This document shows, in pieces, positions 61,532-64,000 of a DNA stretch of 64,000 nucleotides (position 1 is the stretch's first letter; each line of letters opens with the position of its first letter). The notes below the pieces were generated by a model. That model did no database searches and was not told the DNA's origin. It worked only from the letters and a program-made list of their open reading frames with translations. The stretch lies in contig NZ_VLKZ01000001.1 in assembly GCF_007830185.1 (NCBI RefSeq), positions 496,001-560,000 of the forward strand, in the 5' to 3' direction. The stretch is from Halalkalibacter nanhaiisediminis. Its GTDB lineage: Bacteria > Bacillota > Bacilli > Bacillales > Bacillaceae_D. The translations under genes were made by a program, and so were the position numbers.

Positions 61532-61653
61532 GTCTAGCGCAAGCAGCCTAGCAGCTTGAGGGCTTTTCAGCCTGTGATTGGTTTCCTGAAACCTAGAAAC
61601 GCAATAGTGGTTTTCCAATGCTTGTCATTGCTGGTCGGGCACTTTCGCTTTTC
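61532..61653 (+). repeat. Dispersed Bacillaceae intergenic repeat (diverged copy)
   Basis: The sequence begins TGTCTAGCGCAAGC and ends CGGGCACTTTCGCTTTTC. These are the two ends I recall from a ~110-130-bp repeat found between genes in many Bacillaceae (TGTCTAGCTCCAGCGCCTA...GCGCTTTCGCTTTTC). The middle contains a possible stem with TTTCCTGAAACC and GGTTTTCC. It is an identification by memory and not by search. Confidence 0.5.
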
Positions 61654-61676
61654 TAATATAGAAATGAGGTTAAAAA

Positions 61677-62444
61677 ATGAAACAGTATAAAGGATTTTTA
61701 ATTGATTTAGATGGGACCATGTATCGTGGAAGTGAAAAAATCGATGAAGCTGTCCAATTTGTTAAGGATTTAGAGAGACGTAAGATTCCGTATCTCTTTG
61801 TGACCAACAATTCAACGAAGAGGCCAGAACAAGTAGCTGCATTGCTGCAATCAATGGATGTGCCAGCGACAGAGAGTCATATTTTTACCACAAGCATGGC
61901 TACTGCAACATATATTTCTGAACGAAAAAAGAATGCTCGTGTTTATGCGATTGGTGAAGAAGGCTTGCGCTATGCGCTTACAGAAGAAGGTCATGAGCTT
62001 GTTGATGAAGGTGCTGATTTTGTTGTTAGCGGTCTTGATCGTGACATTACATATGAAAAGCTAGCAAAGGGAGCACTCAATATTCGTGCTGGTGCAACAT
62101 TTATTGCTACAAATGCGGATGTTGCCTTACCAACTGAGCGTGGCCTTATGCCTGGAAATGGCTCGCTTGTTTCTGTGTTGTCGGTAACAACAGGAGTCAA
62201 TCCAACGTTTATTGGCAAGCCTGAATCAATCATCGTTGAACAAGCATTAGAAGTAATAGGGACAGCTAAGGAAGAAACGATTATGGTAGGGGACTATTAC
62301 CATACTGATATTTTGGCAGGTTTGCGAGCTGGAATGGATACATTGATGGTTTATACGGGTGTCTCGACAAGAGAACAGGTTGCGACGTATGAGGAAAAAC
62401 CAACACATGAATTAAACTCATTAGCTGAGTGGACATTTGAATAA
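61677..62444 (+). CDS. yutF: HAD-IIA phosphatase YutF
   Basis: A 255-residue NagD-type HAD phosphatase. Motif I is 'FLIDLDGTMYRGSEKI' (two Asp), motif II 'YLFVTNNSTKRPEQV', motif III Lys in 'FIGKPESII' and motif IV 'IMVGDYYHTDILAG'. It hydrolyses small phosphate esters; the physiological substrate is unknown. ATG 61677 follows GAGGTTAAA. It is followed by a terminator shared with the convergent yutG. Confidence 0.92.
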   Translation: MKQYKGFLIDLDGTMYRGSEKIDEAVQFVKDLERRKIPYLFVTNNSTKRPEQVAALLQSMDVPATESHIFTTSMATATYISERKKNARVYAIGEEGLRYALTEEGHELVDEGADFVVSGLDRDITYEKLAKGALNIRAGATFIATNADVALPTERGLMPGNGSLVSVLSVTTGVNPTFIGKPESIIVEQALEVIGTAKEETIMVGDYYHTDILAGLRAGMDTLMVYTGVSTREQVATYEEKPTHELNSLAEWTFE

Positions 62445-62453
62445 GAATGAACG

Positions 62454-62484
62454 AAGGCTGACTCAAGTTGAGTCAGCCTTTTAT
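62454..62484. terminator. Bidirectional terminator yutF/yutG
   Basis: AAGGCTGACTC pairs with GAGTCAGCCTT around AAGTT, with T and A runs outside. Confidence 0.88.
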
Positions 62485-62495
62485 AGTAGGATAAG

Positions 62496-62993
62496 CTATT
62501 CTACATTCTCTGCGCTATGAGCAAGGCGGCTTGAAGCAGCTGCAGCAATGGCACCAACGATATCATCTAAAAATGTATGGCACTCCCCTGTTGATTTGTC
62601 GTTCAACTTCTCTAATATGCCTGGTTTTTGTTTATCAATATATCCGTAATTCGTAAATCCGATTGAACCATAGACATTGATAATCGATAAGGCGATAATT
62701 TCATCGACTCCATATAAACCCTCATCTCGGGCGATTATTCCTTGCAGTGGTTCTTCAAGCAAGCCCTTTTCAGTTAGGATGTCAAGCTGGATTCCAGTCA
62801 AAATCGCATTTTGAACTTCACGCTTTCCAATTACACGGTTGACGTTCTCCTTGCATTCTGCTAATTGAAGCTCAGGATGATATTTCACTTGAAGGAAATA
62901 AACGAGGTCAGCAATATCGTCTAACGTCACCCCGCGATCCTCAAGCAATTTTCTTGCGTGTGCTTCAACTTCATTGATCTTCTTTTTTGTCAT
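62496..62993 (-). CDS. yutG: PgpA-domain protein YutG
   Basis: A 165-residue protein with a phosphatidylglycerophosphatase A-like helical domain ('VNRVIGKREVQNAILTGIQLD', 'GVDEIIALSIINVYGSIGFTNYGYIDK', 'TFLDDIVGAIAAAASSR'). Unlike full PgpA it lacks long transmembrane helices and appears soluble, so the enzymatic role is uncertain. ATG 62993 follows GCTGGAGGTG. Confidence 0.88.
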   Translation of the reverse strand: MTKKKINEVEAHARKLLEDRGVTLDDIADLVYFLQVKYHPELQLAECKENVNRVIGKREVQNAILTGIQLDILTEKGLLEEPLQGIIARDEGLYGVDEIIALSIINVYGSIGFTNYGYIDKQKPGILEKLNDKSTGECHTFLDDIVGAIAAAASSRLAHSAENVE

Positions 62994-63130
62994 GGTAGCA
63001 CCTCCAGCGAGCACTCATTCCGTTTTTGTTAAAGACAGAAGGGATAGTACTAGTCTACGGGACACACACACATTTTATTCATCTGGGTCATAGACTAGGA
63101 AAAGGAATGAACGTGTAAGGGGGAAAGTAG

Positions 63131-64000
63131 ATGTTTGAGCGAAATCTGTACGATATTTACGGGCTCTACTGTGAGTCGAGATTTGCATTAGGGGATTACG
63201 AGAGTTTCCAAGCTGGAGGACAGTCGTATATCTTATTGCCGAAAGAGGAGTTAAGCTCAAGTGAGCAAGAGATGATGGCTTTTGCTGATTATTTGCATTC
63301 TGTAGGTGATAGTTCTGTTCTACGGCCAATGATGACACTTCACAAACAACCTTCAGGATTAATTGATGGGCAAAATGTATATGTTTGTCCTCTCCCTAAT
63401 GATATGCGCTATGGGCAGACACGTATTGAGCATGGAGCGGAAAAAGGAAAACATTTAGCTATGATTCATTATTACGGAACACAAATGCCATATGAGAAGC
63501 GAAAGTATGATTTTTTTGGGCAATGGCATAAGCTTTGGGAAACAAGACTGGAGCAGCTTGAAGGATGGTATCAGCAGATTCTCTATGAATCGCCACAATC
63601 ATATGTAGATGAGGCTTTTTTATTTTCGTATCCTTATTATATGGGGTTAACCGAGAATGCGATTCAATATGTTGTCGATGCTATGCTTGATGATCCAGGA
63701 AGAGCAGAAGAGAAACCGACGATCTGTCATCGGAGGTTCACTGACAAAACGTGGCTCGTCCTTTCTGAACAAGGGGAGATTGTCAAACGCCCAACCGAAT
63801 TTATTTATGATCATCCATGTCGTGACTTGGCGGAATGGATTCGTGAATATCAGCTAAATGAAAAGTCTTTTTCATGGCAGGATATTGATTTGTTTTTGCG
63901 AGAGTATGAACAATATGAGCCGTTAACAACGTTTTCTTGGCGATTGCTCTATGCGCGCTTGTTGTTTCCCCTGCATTATTTTGAAACGATTGAACATTAT
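63131..64000 (+). CDS. yutH: Spore coat-associated putative kinase YutH, N-terminal 290 residues
   Basis: An open frame from ATG 63131 (GGGGG SD) runs to the window end with no stop, so only the first 290 residues are visible. The layout 'MFERNLYDIYGLYCESRF', 'VLRPMMTLHKQPSGLIDGQNVYV', 'HPCRDLAEWIREY' and 'SWRLLYARLLFPLHYFE' matches YutH. That is a coat-associated protein with an aminoglycoside phosphotransferase-like fold related to CotS and CotI, and the conserved DxAxWIR segment is visible. It follows yutG, divergently oriented. Confidence 0.88.
   Translation, partial: MFERNLYDIYGLYCESRFALGDYESFQAGGQSYILLPKEELSSSEQEMMAFADYLHSVGDSSVLRPMMTLHKQPSGLIDGQNVYVCPLPNDMRYGQTRIEHGAEKGKHLAMIHYYGTQMPYEKRKYDFFGQWHKLWETRLEQLEGWYQQILYESPQSYVDEAFLFSYPYYMGLTENAIQYVVDAMLDDPGRAEEKPTICHRRFTDKTWLVLSEQGEIVKRPTEFIYDHPCRDLAEWIREYQLNEKSFSWQDIDLFLREYEQYEPLTTFSWRLLYARLLFPLHYFETIEHY

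Overview
The window is a low-GC chromosomal segment of a spore-forming Bacillota. The family is most likely Bacillaceae, because gene order follows the Bacillus subtilis yus (fad-gcvH-met), suf, yun and yut clusters almost gene by gene. Spore-surface genes (CotF type, CsxC type, YutC, YutH), RsbR-type stressosome proteins, Zur, PerR and FadR(Bacillus)-type operators, and SAM-I and lysine riboswitches fit the same placement. Two sodium-linked carriers (NhaC family, NSS family) are compatible with an alkaliphilic or halotolerant member, but that is inference.

Layout. 1-2.3 kb: eroded accessory DNA with a 5'-truncated gene, an ORFan membrane protein, a lipoprotein and at least three gene remnants on both strands. 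2.3-3.7 kb: a minus-strand zinc-starvation unit (Zur box, zinc-free S14, a degenerate COG0523 protein). 4-8.4 kb: a Dus enzyme, an Lrp/AsnC regulator facing an AhpD-like protein, a ferritin-like/cupin fusion and a Cdd1-type helix-hairpin-helix protein. 8.5-8.7 kb: a probable stand-alone small RNA on the minus strand. 8.9-13.9 kb: an arsenic island arsR-B-C-D-A plus an ArsN1-like acetyltransferase. 14.1-15.9 kb: an IS200/IS605 element with intact TnpA and TnpB and a probable omega RNA. 16-24 kb: two RsbR paralogues, a DUF421/DUF4363 pair, two related CsxC-like spore proteins with rearranged domain order, catalase under PerR-type control, and YjbQ. 24.5-29 kb: a GntA/YqcI-like putative heme hydroxylase followed by a three-gene ATP-grasp / alpha-E / transglutaminase cluster. 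29-29.7 kb: CotF-type coat genes.

30-64 kb is conserved backbone: fadNAE beta-oxidation, an ArsC/Spx-like protein, gcvH, yusG, a SAM riboswitch with metNPQ, sufCDSUB, yunF-yunD-yunC, an HD-GYP protein, thyA-dfrA, a lysine riboswitch with an NhaC-type LysW candidate, an NSS transporter with its 35-residue MetS-type subunit, lytH, lipA, and yutC-yutD-(two small proteins)-yutE-SufR-like regulator-yutF-yutG-yutH. The last gene runs off the window. Sulfur and Fe-S functions (metNPQ, sufCDSUB, lipA, gcvH, SufR-like regulator) and lipoyl functions (gcvH, lipA) recur through this half.

The least explained signals are the small RNA near 8.6 kb, the permuted spore-protein pair, the ATP-grasp/alpha-E/transglutaminase cluster, the ferritin-cupin fusion with altered ligands, and the COG0523 protein that has lost its GTPase and metal-binding motifs. 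All positions and motifs were read by eye; no database search, folding or alignment program was run.
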